Source: CAVXHQ01 sp963761735
Lineage (GTDB): Bacteria; Pseudomonadota; Alphaproteobacteria; Rhodobacterales; Rhodobacteraceae
Direction: 5' to 3'
Assembly: GCA_963761735.1 (NCBI GenBank)
Contig: CAVXHQ010000001.1
Location: 1 to 64,000 of the forward strand
Length of the DNA stretch: 64,000 bases
Below are positions 47,135-55,241 of the stretch, in pieces; position 1 is the first letter of the stretch; each line of letters starts with the position of its first letter. Below the pieces are notes generated by a model that saw only the letters and a list, made by a program, of their open reading frames with translations, was not told the origin of the DNA and ran no database searches. The translations under genes and the position numbers were made by a program.

Positions 47135-47989
47135 TTGACAGACGCGGTTACAACAGCATCTCATCCCGGCTTCACGGTATACCTTGAGGGTGACGACGGC
47201 CACCAAGGCAACGTGCTTGCTCATACATTCACATCCAGAATCCATAAGTTGATTTTGGTGTTCAATAAGCTTGAGCGCGTTCATGAGGCCGCCGGAACAA
47301 AGAAAACCGACTTTGAAATTGTTGACGCAGAAAAGCGGAATCCAACGACCCTTACTCTGAAACCCGTTCCAAGAGTAATTAAATATAGCCCGAAGAAGGC
47401 ACTTGACTGGAGCCTTGAACAGCTCGAACGAATTGACGACGGGGAAGAGCCAGACGATAGAATTGATAGCGGTCTGCTACGGGATATTGCAGAGTTGGCG
47501 GCCGAAAGCAAAGATGGCGGGCACAAAAAATTCTGGATTAATGGACATGCAGATCCGATTCATTTTGATGAAGATTTTTATGTTAAGGCGCTTACTGTCG
47601 CCCGCAAGCGGTCTCTCTCTGAAAGCCCGACAGTATGGCATAGTGGAAAATCCGTAGGCGAAGTAATCGGTGTATTGAGGCGCATTGACGACTTAGACGT
47701 CGATAATGAAGTTGTGATAGTCCCGAAAACAGGTGCAGAAACAATAAGATGCACTTTCCCAGATTCCATGCGAGATGAGATGGGAAAATTTTGGTCTCGG
47801 ACAGTAAAGGTTACTGGAGTTTTAACCTACGAGGAATTTTCCCCGCACCCTCAGAAAGTCAAGATAAAGGAAGGCGGCGTCGAAATATACCCCGCAACCC
47901 CATCCGTCTCTTCCTTTAGGGATTTGCGCGGAATTTTCTCTGGGAAAGCAAAGCCCGAGGTTGAGTGGGATACCTTTCTGAATGTATAA
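47135..47989 (+). CDS. Hypothetical cargo protein, candidate antitoxin of PIN module
   Basis: The 284-residue protein reads from a TTG at 47135 (a later start is possible; the TTG abuts a hairpin). Segments include FTVYLEGDDGHQGNVLAHTF, NKLERVHEAAGTKKTDFEIV and FWINGHADPIHFDEDFYVKA. No known fold is recognised. Codon use is clearly more AT-rich than the host. Its last codons overlap the PIN gene by eight bases, the tight arrangement seen in toxin-antitoxin pairs, though it is larger than a typical antitoxin. Confidence 0.65.
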   Translation: MTDAVTTASHPGFTVYLEGDDGHQGNVLAHTFTSRIHKLILVFNKLERVHEAAGTKKTDFEIVDAEKRNPTTLTLKPVPRVIKYSPKKALDWSLEQLERIDDGEEPDDRIDSGLLRDIAELAAESKDGGHKKFWINGHADPIHFDEDFYVKALTVARKRSLSESPTVWHSGKSVGEVIGVLRRIDDLDVDNEVVIVPKTGAETIRCTFPDSMRDEMGKFWSRTVKVTGVLTYEEFSPHPQKVKIKEGGVEIYPATPSVSSFRDLRGIFSGKAKPEVEWDTFLNV

Positions 47990-48422
47990 AGGTGTGATTT
48001 ATTGGGATGCTTGCGTTTTCTACGAGTGGCTTGGTAAGGAAAGTGTTTCTCGAGAGAAAAGTGATGGGATCAGAGAGATTCTAGATATAAACGATGAAGG
48101 AAAGAATACCATTATCACGTCTGTAGCTACGCATCTTGAAGTTCTACCCCAGAAACTAGACGAAAAGAACGAAGAGGCGGAATCAAGATATCTATCGCTA
48201 TTTGATGCTGAAAAGTTCTGCGAAATACAGATTAGCACGAACGTCATACTACTGGCTCGTGAAATTAGAGACTACTACTATCGCCCGTATGTTCCAGCTG
48301 TTCCCGGCGTTCCTGGCGTAGAGGCTAAGCAAGCCGCCAAGGGCAGGCCCGCAGTTCTTGGAGTTTCTGCGAAAATGTCTATACCGGCCATTCCTGCAAA
48401 AATGATGGACCTAGGTGTTTGA
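47982..48422 (+). pseudogene. PIN-domain protein, C-terminus removed by IS481 insertion
   Basis: The frame starts MYKGVIYWDACVFYEWLG with the first PIN acidic residue. The second acidic position is in TSVATHLEVLPQKLDEK, and helix LLAREIRDYYYRP precedes a Pro/Val-rich insert (VPAVPGVPGVEAKQAAKGRP). After PAKMMDL the frame runs into the IS481 end. The expected DAIHLATA motif with the third acidic residue is absent, so the ribonuclease is probably inactive. Confidence 0.7.
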
Positions 48423-49426
48423 TCCCACGGTTTGATGGTGTGATCCTTTCGTTGGAATGGAAGGAAGCATTATGGGACAAGTTCGTCACGGGAGCGCCAC
48501 GACCACGCACGCCGTCAGAGCAGCAATACAGCGATCGCAAGCTTCGCTCTCGCAGTTGAGCCAAGAGCTTGGGATCAATCCCAAGACGGTCGCAAAGTGG
48601 CGCAGGCGGGCGACGGTTGAGGATATGAAGACGGGGCCGAGAGAGCCGCGCTCGACGGTTCTGACCGAGACAGAGGAGGCGATGATCGTCGCCTTTCGAC
48701 GCCATACGCTGCTGCCGCTGGACGATTGCCTTTATGCCCTGCAACCGACGATCCCGCACCTGACGCGGTCGGCCCTGCACCGGTGCTTGCAGCGGCACGG
48801 CATATCCCGCCTGCCGGACGTCGAGGGGGACAAACCGAAGCGACAGAAATTCAAGCGCTATCCGATCGGCTTCTTTCATATCGACATTGCGGAGGTGCAG
48901 ACCGCGGAAGGAAAGCTCTACCTCTTCGTGGGCATTGACCGGACCAGCAAGTTTGCCGTGACCCAGCTCGTCGAGAAAGCCGACCGAAGACGGCGTGGGA
49001 GTTCCTCCAGCACATGCTCGAGGCCGTGCCGTATCACGTCCACACCATCCTGACGGACAACGGCATCCAGTTCGCCGAGCAGCCGCGGAACAGGAACACG
49101 GCATACTCGCGGCAGATGCGCTTCGACATGATCTGCGAGGCCAACGGGATCGAGCACCGCCTGACAAAGCCAAACCATCCGTGGACCAATGGCCAGGTCG
49201 AGCGAATGAACCGAACGATCAAGGAGGCGACCGTGAAGCGTTACCATTACGACAGCCACGATCAGCTGCGCACCCACCTTGGTGACTTCATGGCAGCCTA
49301 CAACTACGCGCGAAGGCTCAAGACCCTCGGCGGCCTCACGCCCTACGAATACATCTGCAAGATCTGGACATCCGAGCCGGACAGATTCATCCTAAATCCG
49401 ACCCACCAGATGCCGGGACTGAACAC
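48415..49426 (+). mobile_element. IS481-family insertion sequence (about 1.0 kb)
   Basis: The ends are imperfect inverted repeats (GTGTTTGATCCC at 48415 and GGGACTGAACAC ending 49426). They are flanked by CTAG on both sides (48411-48414, 49427-49430), the likely target duplication. The element lies inside the PIN gene of the IS1595-family unit. Confidence 0.75.
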
Positions 49427-49430
49427 CTAG
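48472..49430 (+). pseudogene. IS481-family transposase, single frameshift
   Basis: The first frame from MGQVRHGSATTTHAVRAAIQ has an HTH (SQLSQELGINPKTVAKWRRR) and rve core start (FFHIDIAEVQTAEGKLYLFV). The second frame from ~48985 gives AWEFLQHMLEAVPYHVHTIL, TDNGIQFAE and NHPWTNGQVERMNRTIKEAT with the remaining DDE residues. One base is missing near 48980. The stop codon TAG is completed by the flanking CTAG. Confidence 0.8.
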
Positions 49431-49525
49431 AGGCGGACGACGACGAGGCGCGATTCAACGAGCGGCTCAAGAAGTTGGCGAAGCCGAAGCCCGCGAAGAA
49501 GGACACCGAAGCGTCCGACGACTGA
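49427..49525 (+). pseudogene. Coding tail left of the interrupted cargo gene
   Basis: After the IS481 element a short frame reads DDDEARFNERLKKLAKPKPA and ends DTEASDD at 49525. If the IS481 and one CTAG copy are removed, it continues in frame from the PIN gene (MMDLEADDDEARF). It lacks PIN features, so it may instead be the end of another IS1595 cargo gene joined by deletion. An 11-bp hairpin (GACTGATCCGC / GCGGATCAGTC, 49520-49554) follows. Confidence 0.5.
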
Positions 49526-49597
49526 TCCGCTCTGTCACGCAGGGCGGATCAGTCGTGCGGGCCGTGGGTTTGTCAAATATACAATCGCCCAAAGGAG

Positions 49598-49842
49598 GAC
49601 GGTCATGTCATCAAAGCCTCCAACGTGACCGGATGCGACGGGGTCTGCCTTCACCTTGGCAATCATCGCGTCGTGTACTCGTTCGAGCTCCTTCACGCGG
49701 TCGGTGGCTTTTTAAAAATCATCGCCAGCGGGCAAATGCCATCGCGTCGTCTTCAACGCATGGGCCAGAGCCTTTGGCACTTTGCCCTGATAGAAATAGC
49801 GCCCGGTTCTTTGAGCAAATATCTGATCTTTTGTCGTGCCAT
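49598..49842 (-). pseudogene. Integrase-like protein, N-terminal relic
   Basis: From ATG 49842 the minus strand reads, after a one-base shift, KDQIFAQRTGRYFYQGKVPK, then TTRWHLPAGDDF, an in-frame TAA, and ATDRVKELERVHDAMIAKVK to FDDMTVLL. It then meets the IS5/IS1595 boundary. The style suggests the N-terminal region of a phage-type integrase or a similar DNA-binding protein. It lies just downstream of the tRNA-Tyr 3' end, where such integrases commonly sit. Catalytic parts are not present. Confidence 0.4.
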
Positions 49843-49897
49843 TTCTGTACCTCGCGGAGGCAAAAGGTACAGAAAGCGCCCTAAAAAGGTACAGAAA
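49842..49897 (-). promoter_or_regulatory. Triple TTTCTGTACCT operator array
   Basis: Two identical 14-base copies of TTTCTGTACCTTTT (minus strand; 49884-49897 and 49862-49875) are exactly 22 bases apart. A third, inverted copy TTTCTGTACCT on the plus strand at 49842-49852 overlaps the relic start codon. Two-turn spacing plus an inverted site suggests a repressor array. Confidence 0.65.
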
Positions 49898-49957
49898 AAC
49901 AGTGCTGCCAGCGCCCTGCGCTGACGAATATGTAGTATAATAAATTCATTGAGGTTG

Positions 49958-50041
49958 TGGTGGGCGACCCTGGAATCGAACCAGGCGTGGGTCTCCCCGG
50001 CGGAGTTACAGTCCGCTGCCGCACCTTGCAGCCCGTCGCCC
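49958..50041 (-). tRNA. tRNA-Tyr (GTA)
   Basis: An 84-nt class II tRNA with encoded CCA. The acceptor stem GGGCGAC pairs with GTCGCCC, the anticodon arm is GCGGA-CTGTAAC-TCCGC, a long variable arm follows (GGGGAGACCC), and the T arm is CCTGG-TTCGATT-CCAGG. It lies directly upstream of divergent rlmB. Confidence 0.93.
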
Positions 50042-50229
50042 ATGCAACCGACGACCACAAGAGGCGTCATTTGCGTAGGCGGGGATAGCTTTGGCAGGCA
50101 TAGGCGTCAAGCCGGAAAGTGGGTGCACACAGGTTGCGGGGCGGCTGTCCCGGGTGCGGGGTTTCGGGCGGCTTGGCAAAGTCGGCGCTGGCCGCTAGGG
50201 CTGGGGACTTGCAGGGCAGGGGTGTGACG

Positions 50230-51015
50230 ATGAAAAAACCGAAATGGGTCATCGAAAAGGAACAGGGCAAGCGGGCGGCGGCCGCCGAGACACTGTGGCT
50301 TTTTGGCTTGCACGCCGTGCGGGACGCCCTGCTGAACCCGGCGCGCGACAGGTTGCGTCTGATCGTGACCAGAAACGCCGAGGACCGGCTGGCCGAAGCC
50401 ATCGGCGCCAGCGGCATGACGCCCGAAATATCGGATCCGCGCAAATTTGCCGCACCGCTCGACGACGGATCTGTGCATCAGGGCGCCGCTCTCGAGGTGA
50501 AACCGCTCGACTGGGGGCCGCTGGCCGAGGTTGCCGTGGGCGGCGATGCGCAAGACGGCGCGCCGCGGATCGTGTTGCTCGACCGGGTCACCGACCCGCA
50601 CAACGTCGGGGCGATCCTGCGCTCTGCCGAGGTGTTCGGCGCCCGCGCCGTGGTGGGCGTGCAGCGCCATTCCGCGCCCGAAACCGGCAGCCTCGCGAAA
50701 TCGGCGAGCGGCGCCCTTGAACGGCAGCCCTATCTGCGGGTGCGCAATCTGGCCGATGCGATGCAGGAATTGCGTGCCATGGGCTATATTCTGCTGGGGT
50801 TGGACGGTGATGGCGAAACCGGGATCGAGGAGGTGCTCGAGGGACGGTTCGACCGGCCCGTGGCCCTCGTGCTGGGTGCCGAGGGGCCGGGATTGCGCGA
50901 CAAGACGAAACAGACCTGCGACGCCTTGGTGCGCATCGGTGCGGCGGGCGGGTTCGGGTCGCTCAACGTGTCGAACGCCGCGGCAGTGGCGCTTTATGCG
51001 GCGCGTCCCCGCTAA
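50230..51015 (+). CDS. rlmB: 23S rRNA (guanosine-2'-O-)-methyltransferase RlmB (TrmH family)
   Basis: About 261 residues from MKKPKWVIEKEQGKRAAAAE. An N-terminal substrate-binding domain (LFGLHAVRDALLNPARDRLR) precedes the SPOUT knot with motif 1 VLLDRVTDPHNVGAILRSAE, motif 2 VALVLGAEGPGLRDKTK and motif 3 GSLNVSNAAAVALYAA. It methylates G2251 in the peptidyl-transferase loop. ATG 50230 begins the family homology; the upstream in-frame start is ignored. Confidence 0.9.
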   Translation: MKKPKWVIEKEQGKRAAAAETLWLFGLHAVRDALLNPARDRLRLIVTRNAEDRLAEAIGASGMTPEISDPRKFAAPLDDGSVHQGAALEVKPLDWGPLAEVAVGGDAQDGAPRIVLLDRVTDPHNVGAILRSAEVFGARAVVGVQRHSAPETGSLAKSASGALERQPYLRVRNLADAMQELRAMGYILLGLDGDGETGIEEVLEGRFDRPVALVLGAEGPGLRDKTKQTCDALVRIGAAGGFGSLNVSNAAAVALYAARPR

Positions 51016-51233
51016 ATCTGCCGCATATCCGGCACGGCGGCGTTCACGATGCCTTTACCCGTCCGATCCGGCATCTTGCGTGGCGCCGTTTCGGTACCAG
51101 ATATGTATCCAGAGTGCAGTGCGCCGGAACCCGCCTGCACCTTATTCTGTCCCTCGTTCCCACCTTCAGTCCCGGGCCCCGTGCCCGGGCTTTTTTTATC
51201 GGGCGGGGGCGCTGTGGACGTAGGAGGAACAGG
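51016..51233 (+). terminator. Terminator in the rlmB downstream region
   Basis: The 218-base gap contains a strong hairpin at 51171-51189 (CCCGGGC-CCCGT-GCCCGGG) followed by CTTTTTTT to 51197, a rho-independent terminator for rlmB. The remaining sequence shows no gene. Confidence 0.8.
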
Positions 51234-51659
51234 ATGCGCGACACCCAGACAGATGCGCTGATCGCCGATATTCTGACGACCGACCGCACCATCGCGCTTG
51301 TCGGCGCCTCGGCCAATCCGGCGCGGCCCAGCAATGGCGTGGGCCATTTTCTGGTGCAGCGCGGCTACAGGGTGATCGGGATCAATCCAGGGCTGGCGGG
51401 GCAACGGCTGTTCGGAGACAAGGTTTATGCCCGGATCGCCGATGTGCCTGTGGCGGTCGATATGGTCGATATTTTTCGGACGCCGGAGGCGGTGCCCGGC
51501 GTGGTGGCCGAAGCTTTGGCGCGCTGGCCGGACCTGCGCACGATCTGGATGCAGCTTGGCGTGACAAGCCCGCAGGGCGAGGCCCTGGCGACGGCGCGGG
51601 GCGTGCGGGTGATCGAGGATCGCTGTCCGAAGATCGAGATTGCGCGGTTGGGTCTTTAG
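51234..51659 (+). CDS. CoA-binding domain protein
   Basis: The 141-residue single Rossmann CoA-binding domain (YccU/DUF-type) has the start IALVGASANPARPSNGVGHF. Further segments are YRVIGINPGLAGQRLFGDKV, VDMVDIFRTPEAVPGVVAEA and LRTIWMQLGVTSPQGEALAT, ending in a conserved EDRCPKIE. ATG 51234 follows GGAGGAACAGG. The physiological role is unknown. Confidence 0.85.
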   Translation: MRDTQTDALIADILTTDRTIALVGASANPARPSNGVGHFLVQRGYRVIGINPGLAGQRLFGDKVYARIADVPVAVDMVDIFRTPEAVPGVVAEALARWPDLRTIWMQLGVTSPQGEALATARGVRVIEDRCPKIEIARLGL

Positions 51660-51711
51660 CGGGCCCACGAGGCAGCACCTGTTTCGCGGCTGGAGCAAGG
51701 CCGCAGAAATG

Positions 51712-52026
51712 TCAGGGCTTGGTTCGCGCCGATTTTTCATCCAGACCCGAACTGTCCGCGCGCCGGGCAAGTTCCGCCTCGATATCGGCAAGGGTGACAC
51801 CGCGTGCGGCGCACATGACCAGCAGATGATAGACCACGTCGGCCGCCTCGGACGTCAGCCGCGCGGCGTCCCCCCTGACGGCTTCGATGACCGCCTCAAT
51901 GGCCTCTTCTCCGAATTTTTCGGCGCATTTTTCCGGGCCCCTCGCCAGCAGCCGGGCGGTCCAGCTGCTGTCGGGGTCCGCCGTTCGGCGGGCGGCGATG
52001 GTGGCGGCAAGGCGGGCGATGGACAT
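51712..52026 (-). CDS. hisE: Phosphoribosyl-ATP pyrophosphatase
   Basis: The 104-residue MazG-like all-alpha hydrolase has KCAEKFGEEAIEAVIEAVRG and EAADVVYHLLVMCAARGVTL metal-binding helices. It catalyses the second histidine-biosynthesis step. It follows hisF on the same strand with an 18-base gap. Confidence 0.92.
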   Translation of the reverse strand: MSIARLAATIAARRTADPDSSWTARLLARGPEKCAEKFGEEAIEAVIEAVRGDAARLTSEAADVVYHLLVMCAARGVTLADIEAELARRADSSGLDEKSARTKP

Positions 52027-52044
52027 GGTGTTCCTTTGCGGCGG

Positions 52045-52827
52045 TCAGGGCCGCATTGCGATGCCGGCGGCGGCCATATGCGCCTTGGCCTGCGGAATGG
52101 TGAAGGTGCCGAAATGAAATATCGACGCGGCGAGAACGGCACTTGCGCCGCCCTGTGTCACGCCGTCGACCAGATGGTCGAGCGTGCCGACGCCGCCCGA
52201 GGCGATCACCGGCACCGAGACCGCGTCCGAAACGGCGCGGGTCAGGCCGAGGTTGAACCCCTGTTTGGTGCCGTCGCGGTCCATCGAGGTCAGCAGGATC
52301 TCGCCCGCGCCCTTTTCGGCGGCCAGACGGGCAAAGGCTATGGCATCGATGCCGGTGGGATTGCGCCCGCCGTGGGTAAAGATTTCCCAGCGTCCGGGGT
52401 GGCCGTTTTCAGGGTCCTCGGGCTCGACGGTCTTGGCGTCGATGGCGCACACGATGCATTGCGAGCCGAACCGCAGCGCCGCCTCGGTAAGAACGTCCGG
52501 GTTGGCCACGGCGGCGGAATTGAAACTGACCTTGTCGGCACCGGCCAGCAGCAGGGCGCGCACGTCGTGATGCGTGCGCACGCCGCCACCGACGGTCAGC
52601 GGCATATAGATCGCCTCGGCGGTGCGGGTGACGAGGTCGAACATCGTCTCGCGGTTCTGATGTGTGGCGTGGATGTCGAGGAAACACAGCTCGTCCGCGC
52701 CTGCCGCATCATAGGCCCGCGCCACGGCGACCGGATCGCCCGCATCGCGCAGGCCGATGAAATTGACGCCTTTGACCACCCGGCCATCGGCCACGTCGAG
52801 GCAGGGAATGAGGCGTGTCTTGAGCAT
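52045..52827 (-). CDS. hisF: Imidazole glycerol phosphate synthase cyclase subunit HisF
   Basis: The 260-residue (beta/alpha)8 barrel has MLKTRLIPCLDVADGRVVKG with catalytic Asp (CLDV), TVGGGVRTHHDVRALLLAGA, and the second catalytic Asp and phosphate loops (ILLTSMDRDGTKQGFNLGL, VIASGGVGTLDHL). It closes the imidazole ring with ammonia from HisH. hisH is not in the window. Confidence 0.95.
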   Translation of the reverse strand: MLKTRLIPCLDVADGRVVKGVNFIGLRDAGDPVAVARAYDAAGADELCFLDIHATHQNRETMFDLVTRTAEAIYMPLTVGGGVRTHHDVRALLLAGADKVSFNSAAVANPDVLTEAALRFGSQCIVCAIDAKTVEPEDPENGHPGRWEIFTHGGRNPTGIDAIAFARLAAEKGAGEILLTSMDRDGTKQGFNLGLTRAVSDAVSVPVIASGGVGTLDHLVDGVTQGGASAVLAASIFHFGTFTIPQAKAHMAAAGIAMRP

Positions 52828-53000
52828 GACGCTTCATAGCCGTGCCGGTCGCGCAGGGGAAGGGGGCCGCTGTGGGCGCAGGCGACGGGGGCCGCCGTGC
52901 GCGCAGAAAGGCGGCGATCACGGGGGAGTGATGCGCCCGCGGTGGCGGAACGACGGGCATCGCGTCAGGTTGATCCTCTATCCCGCAACAGGAGAAAACC

Positions 53001-53480
53001 ATGTTCACCCCTCTCGGCCACCCGCGCCGCATCCTCGCCCCGGCCGCCCTGACGATGGCGATTGGCCTGACAGTCTCGGCAGGGGCCGCGCGTGCGGAGC
53101 TTGTGATCCAGCCGTCGCCCCACTCCGTCACCGATACGACCGATGCCTTCGTTGCGGCGGTCGAGGCGGCGGGGGCGTCCGTCATCGCCCGCGTCGATCA
53201 CGGCGCCGCAGCCGCAGGCGCGGACATGAACCTCGGCCCCGCCGAACTGGTGATCTTTGGCAACCCCCGGATCGGCACGCCCGTCATGCAAGAGGATATC
53301 CGCGCCGGTCTCGTGCTGCCATTGCGGGTGCTCGTCTACGAGGACGACGCGGGGGACACGCAGATCCTGTTCGAGGCGCCCTATGACATGCTGTCCGGCT
53401 ACGACGTCGATGTGGATGCCGAGGCGGTCGCGCGGATTGCAAGCGCCCTCGAGGCGCTCACGAGCAAGGCCGTCGAGTAG
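53001..53480 (+). CDS. Secreted DUF302 protein
   Basis: The 159-residue protein has a signal peptide (LTMAIGLTVSAGAARAE). The DUF302 fold follows: SVTDTTDAFVAAVEAAGASV, IARVDHGAAAAGADMNLGPA, LVIFGNPRIGTPVMQEDI and VLVYEDDAGDTQILFEAPYD. It sits between hisF and hisA on the opposite strand. Function unknown. Confidence 0.8.
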   Translation: MFTPLGHPRRILAPAALTMAIGLTVSAGAARAELVIQPSPHSVTDTTDAFVAAVEAAGASVIARVDHGAAAAGADMNLGPAELVIFGNPRIGTPVMQEDIRAGLVLPLRVLVYEDDAGDTQILFEAPYDMLSGYDVDVDAEAVARIASALEALTSKAVE

Positions 53481-53491
53481 CGATCGGTTCC

Positions 53492-54214
53492 TCAGTCTTC
53501 GGACAGGATGCGCAGCGCCTCGGCGAGGTCGATGGCACCGTCGTACAGGGCGCGGCCCGAAATCGCCCCGGCAACGGTATGCGTCGCCTTGAGGCTGCGC
53601 AAATCATCGAGGCAGGAGACACCGCCGGAGGCGATGACCGGGATCTGGACGGCCCGCGCAAGCGCCTCTGTCGCGGCGACGTTTGGCCCCTGCATGGCGC
53701 CGTCGCGCAGAATGTCGGTATAGATGATCGCCGCGACGCCCGCGTCCTCGAACGAGCGGGCCAGGTCGGTGGCATTGACGTCCGTGGTTTCGGCCCATCC
53801 CTTGGTCGCGACCATGCCCGCGCGCGCGTCGATCCCCACGGCGATCCGGCCCGGAAATGCCATCGCGGCCTCGCGCACGAGATCGGGATTTTCGACGGCA
53901 ACGGTGCCAAGAATGACCCGGGCGATGCCCTTGTCCAGCCAGCGTTCGATCGTTGCCATATCCCGGATCCCGCCGCCCAGTTGGGCGGGAACATCGCAGG
54001 CCGCAAGGATCGCCTCGACCGGGTCTGCGTTGACCGGATGCCCGGCAAAAGCGCCATTCAGATCGACGAGATGCAGCCACGAACACCCGGCGTCGACGAA
54101 GCTGCGGGCCTGCGCCGCCGGATCGTCGGAAAAGACCGTCGCACGGTCCATATCGCCGTGGACGAGGCGCACGGCCTTGCCGTCCTTAAGGTCGATGGCG
54201 GGATAAAGTATCAT
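53492..54214 (-). CDS. hisA: ProFAR isomerase HisA
   Basis: The 240-residue (beta/alpha)8 barrel starts MILYPAIDLKDGKAVRLVHG with the catalytic Asp. Further segments are PAQLGGGIRDMATIERWLDK, IIYTDILRDGAMQGPNVAAT and VIASGGVSCLDDLRSL. It performs the fourth histidine-biosynthesis step. The upstream neighbour expected in Rhodobacterales (hisH/hisB) is replaced by mobile DNA from ~54.3 kb. Confidence 0.95.
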   Translation of the reverse strand: MILYPAIDLKDGKAVRLVHGDMDRATVFSDDPAAQARSFVDAGCSWLHLVDLNGAFAGHPVNADPVEAILAACDVPAQLGGGIRDMATIERWLDKGIARVILGTVAVENPDLVREAAMAFPGRIAVGIDARAGMVATKGWAETTDVNATDLARSFEDAGVAAIIYTDILRDGAMQGPNVAATEALARAVQIPVIASGGVSCLDDLRSLKATHTVAGAISGRALYDGAIDLAEALRILSED

Positions 54215-54587
54215 GTCGTGCGCTCTTTCGGGTCTGTTCGGTTGCGGCCCGGTCCGTGCGCCTGCTTTCCCTTCCAACCCCTCGGTGGCGATAGGTTCAG
54301 GATGCAATCTGACGGCGCCCGGACGGATCGGGGCCTTATGACGGCGGCGGTGGGCGGATGCAACGCGGGGCCGCGTCCGGGTAGTGTCTCAGTCTGAAAT
54401 CGGCCCCTGATTCTTCAGATAGGGCATGACGTGACCCGTACTTTGAACAAAGACGCAAAGACGGTGGTTTTTACAAACACCAGACTGCATCCCAGTGGCT
54501 GGAGTGCCCCCATCGGGCGTGGAACGCCGCCACTGAAGTGGTCCACCTTTTGGGATAGAATTATCCCGTTTTCAGGAGGACGACGAG
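54215..54587. other. Intergenic region at the left edge of the mobile island
   Basis: About 370 bases without a supported gene. The first 150 resemble host intergenic sequence. From ~54380 the text looks like insertion-sequence ends (TGTCTCAGTCTGAAATCGGC, and TGAAGTGGTCCACC just before the IS3 orfA start). I found no matching inverted partner in the window. Confidence 0.4.
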
Positions 54588-54975
54588 ATGGCCGGCAAGC
54601 GAGAGAGGCCCGAGGATATCGTGCTGAAGCTGCGACAGGTTGACGTGCTGCAAGGGCAAGGCAAATCAGTTCAGGAGGCCGTGCGGCAGATCGGTGTGAC
54701 GGTTCAGACCTACTGTCGGTGGCGCAGGAGCGCGCCATGTCCGCCATTGGTCCGAGGACAATGGCGAGCGCGGCATGAGCCGCGATCAGCTCAAACGGCT
54801 GAAAGAGCCGGAGGCTGAGAATACCCGGCTCAGACGAGCGGTGTCGGATCTGACGCTGGACAAGATGATCCTGGCCGAGGCTGCACGGGGAAACTTCTGG
54901 GCCCTTCCCGCCGCAGGCAGTGCATTGATCATGTGCGGCAAACCCTCGGCCTGCCGGAGCGCAGGGTTTTGCGAC
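54588..54975 (+). pseudogene. IS3-family OrfA with frameshift and OrfB stub
   Basis: The first frame is IS3 OrfA: KRERPEDIVLKLRQVDVLQG, then VRQIGVTVQTYCRWRR. After a shift at ~54735 the other frame continues MSRDQLKRLKEPEAENTRLR and SDLTLDKMILAEAARGNF, the leucine-zipper end. The start of OrfB (VRQTLGLPERRV type, ~54933) follows but is cut off by unrelated sequence within about 20 codons. Confidence 0.75.
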
Positions 54976-54989
54976 CGAGGGCCCGGTCC

Positions 54990-55241
54990 GGAAGCTGGAA
55001 GGCCCGCGTGGCACTGGCGCGCAAGCTGGCCGTTACGCTTCTGACGATGTGGAAAACCAACACGATGTTCGAGAACAGGAGCTGTCGCCACGTAATTTTG
55101 ATACAACCGAACGCCAGGCACGTTCCGGGTCTGGCCAAAGTCATCTCGCGACGCGCTTTGCTGCACGCCCCCGACATCGGCGATGACAGCGTAAATCACA
55201 TCGGGAGACTTTCAAGCATGGCGCCATTGTGAGGCCGTTCT
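54990..55241 (+). pseudogene. IS110-family transposase C-terminal relic
   Basis: Directly after the IS3 stub the frame reads SWKARVALARKLAVTLLTMW followed by KTNTMFENRS, which resembles the last residues of IS110/IS1111 transposases. About 170 bases of non-coding sequence follow before the portal gene. The identification is weak because only ~30 residues remain. Confidence 0.4.

Larger units (their letters stand above)
46070..49589 (+). mobile_element. IS1595-family element with PIN-module cargo (3520 bp)
   Basis: Perfect 24-bp terminal inverted repeats lie at 46070-46093 and 49566-49589 (outer ends GGCGATTGTATATTTGAC). They are flanked by an identical 8-bp duplication, CAAAGGAG (46062-46069 and 49590-49597). 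Inside are the transposase, an intergenic hairpin, a two-gene AT-rich module whose second gene is a PIN protein, and a nested IS481 element. Eight-base target duplications are usual for IS1595. Intact ends suggest recent movement as one unit. Confidence 0.9.
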
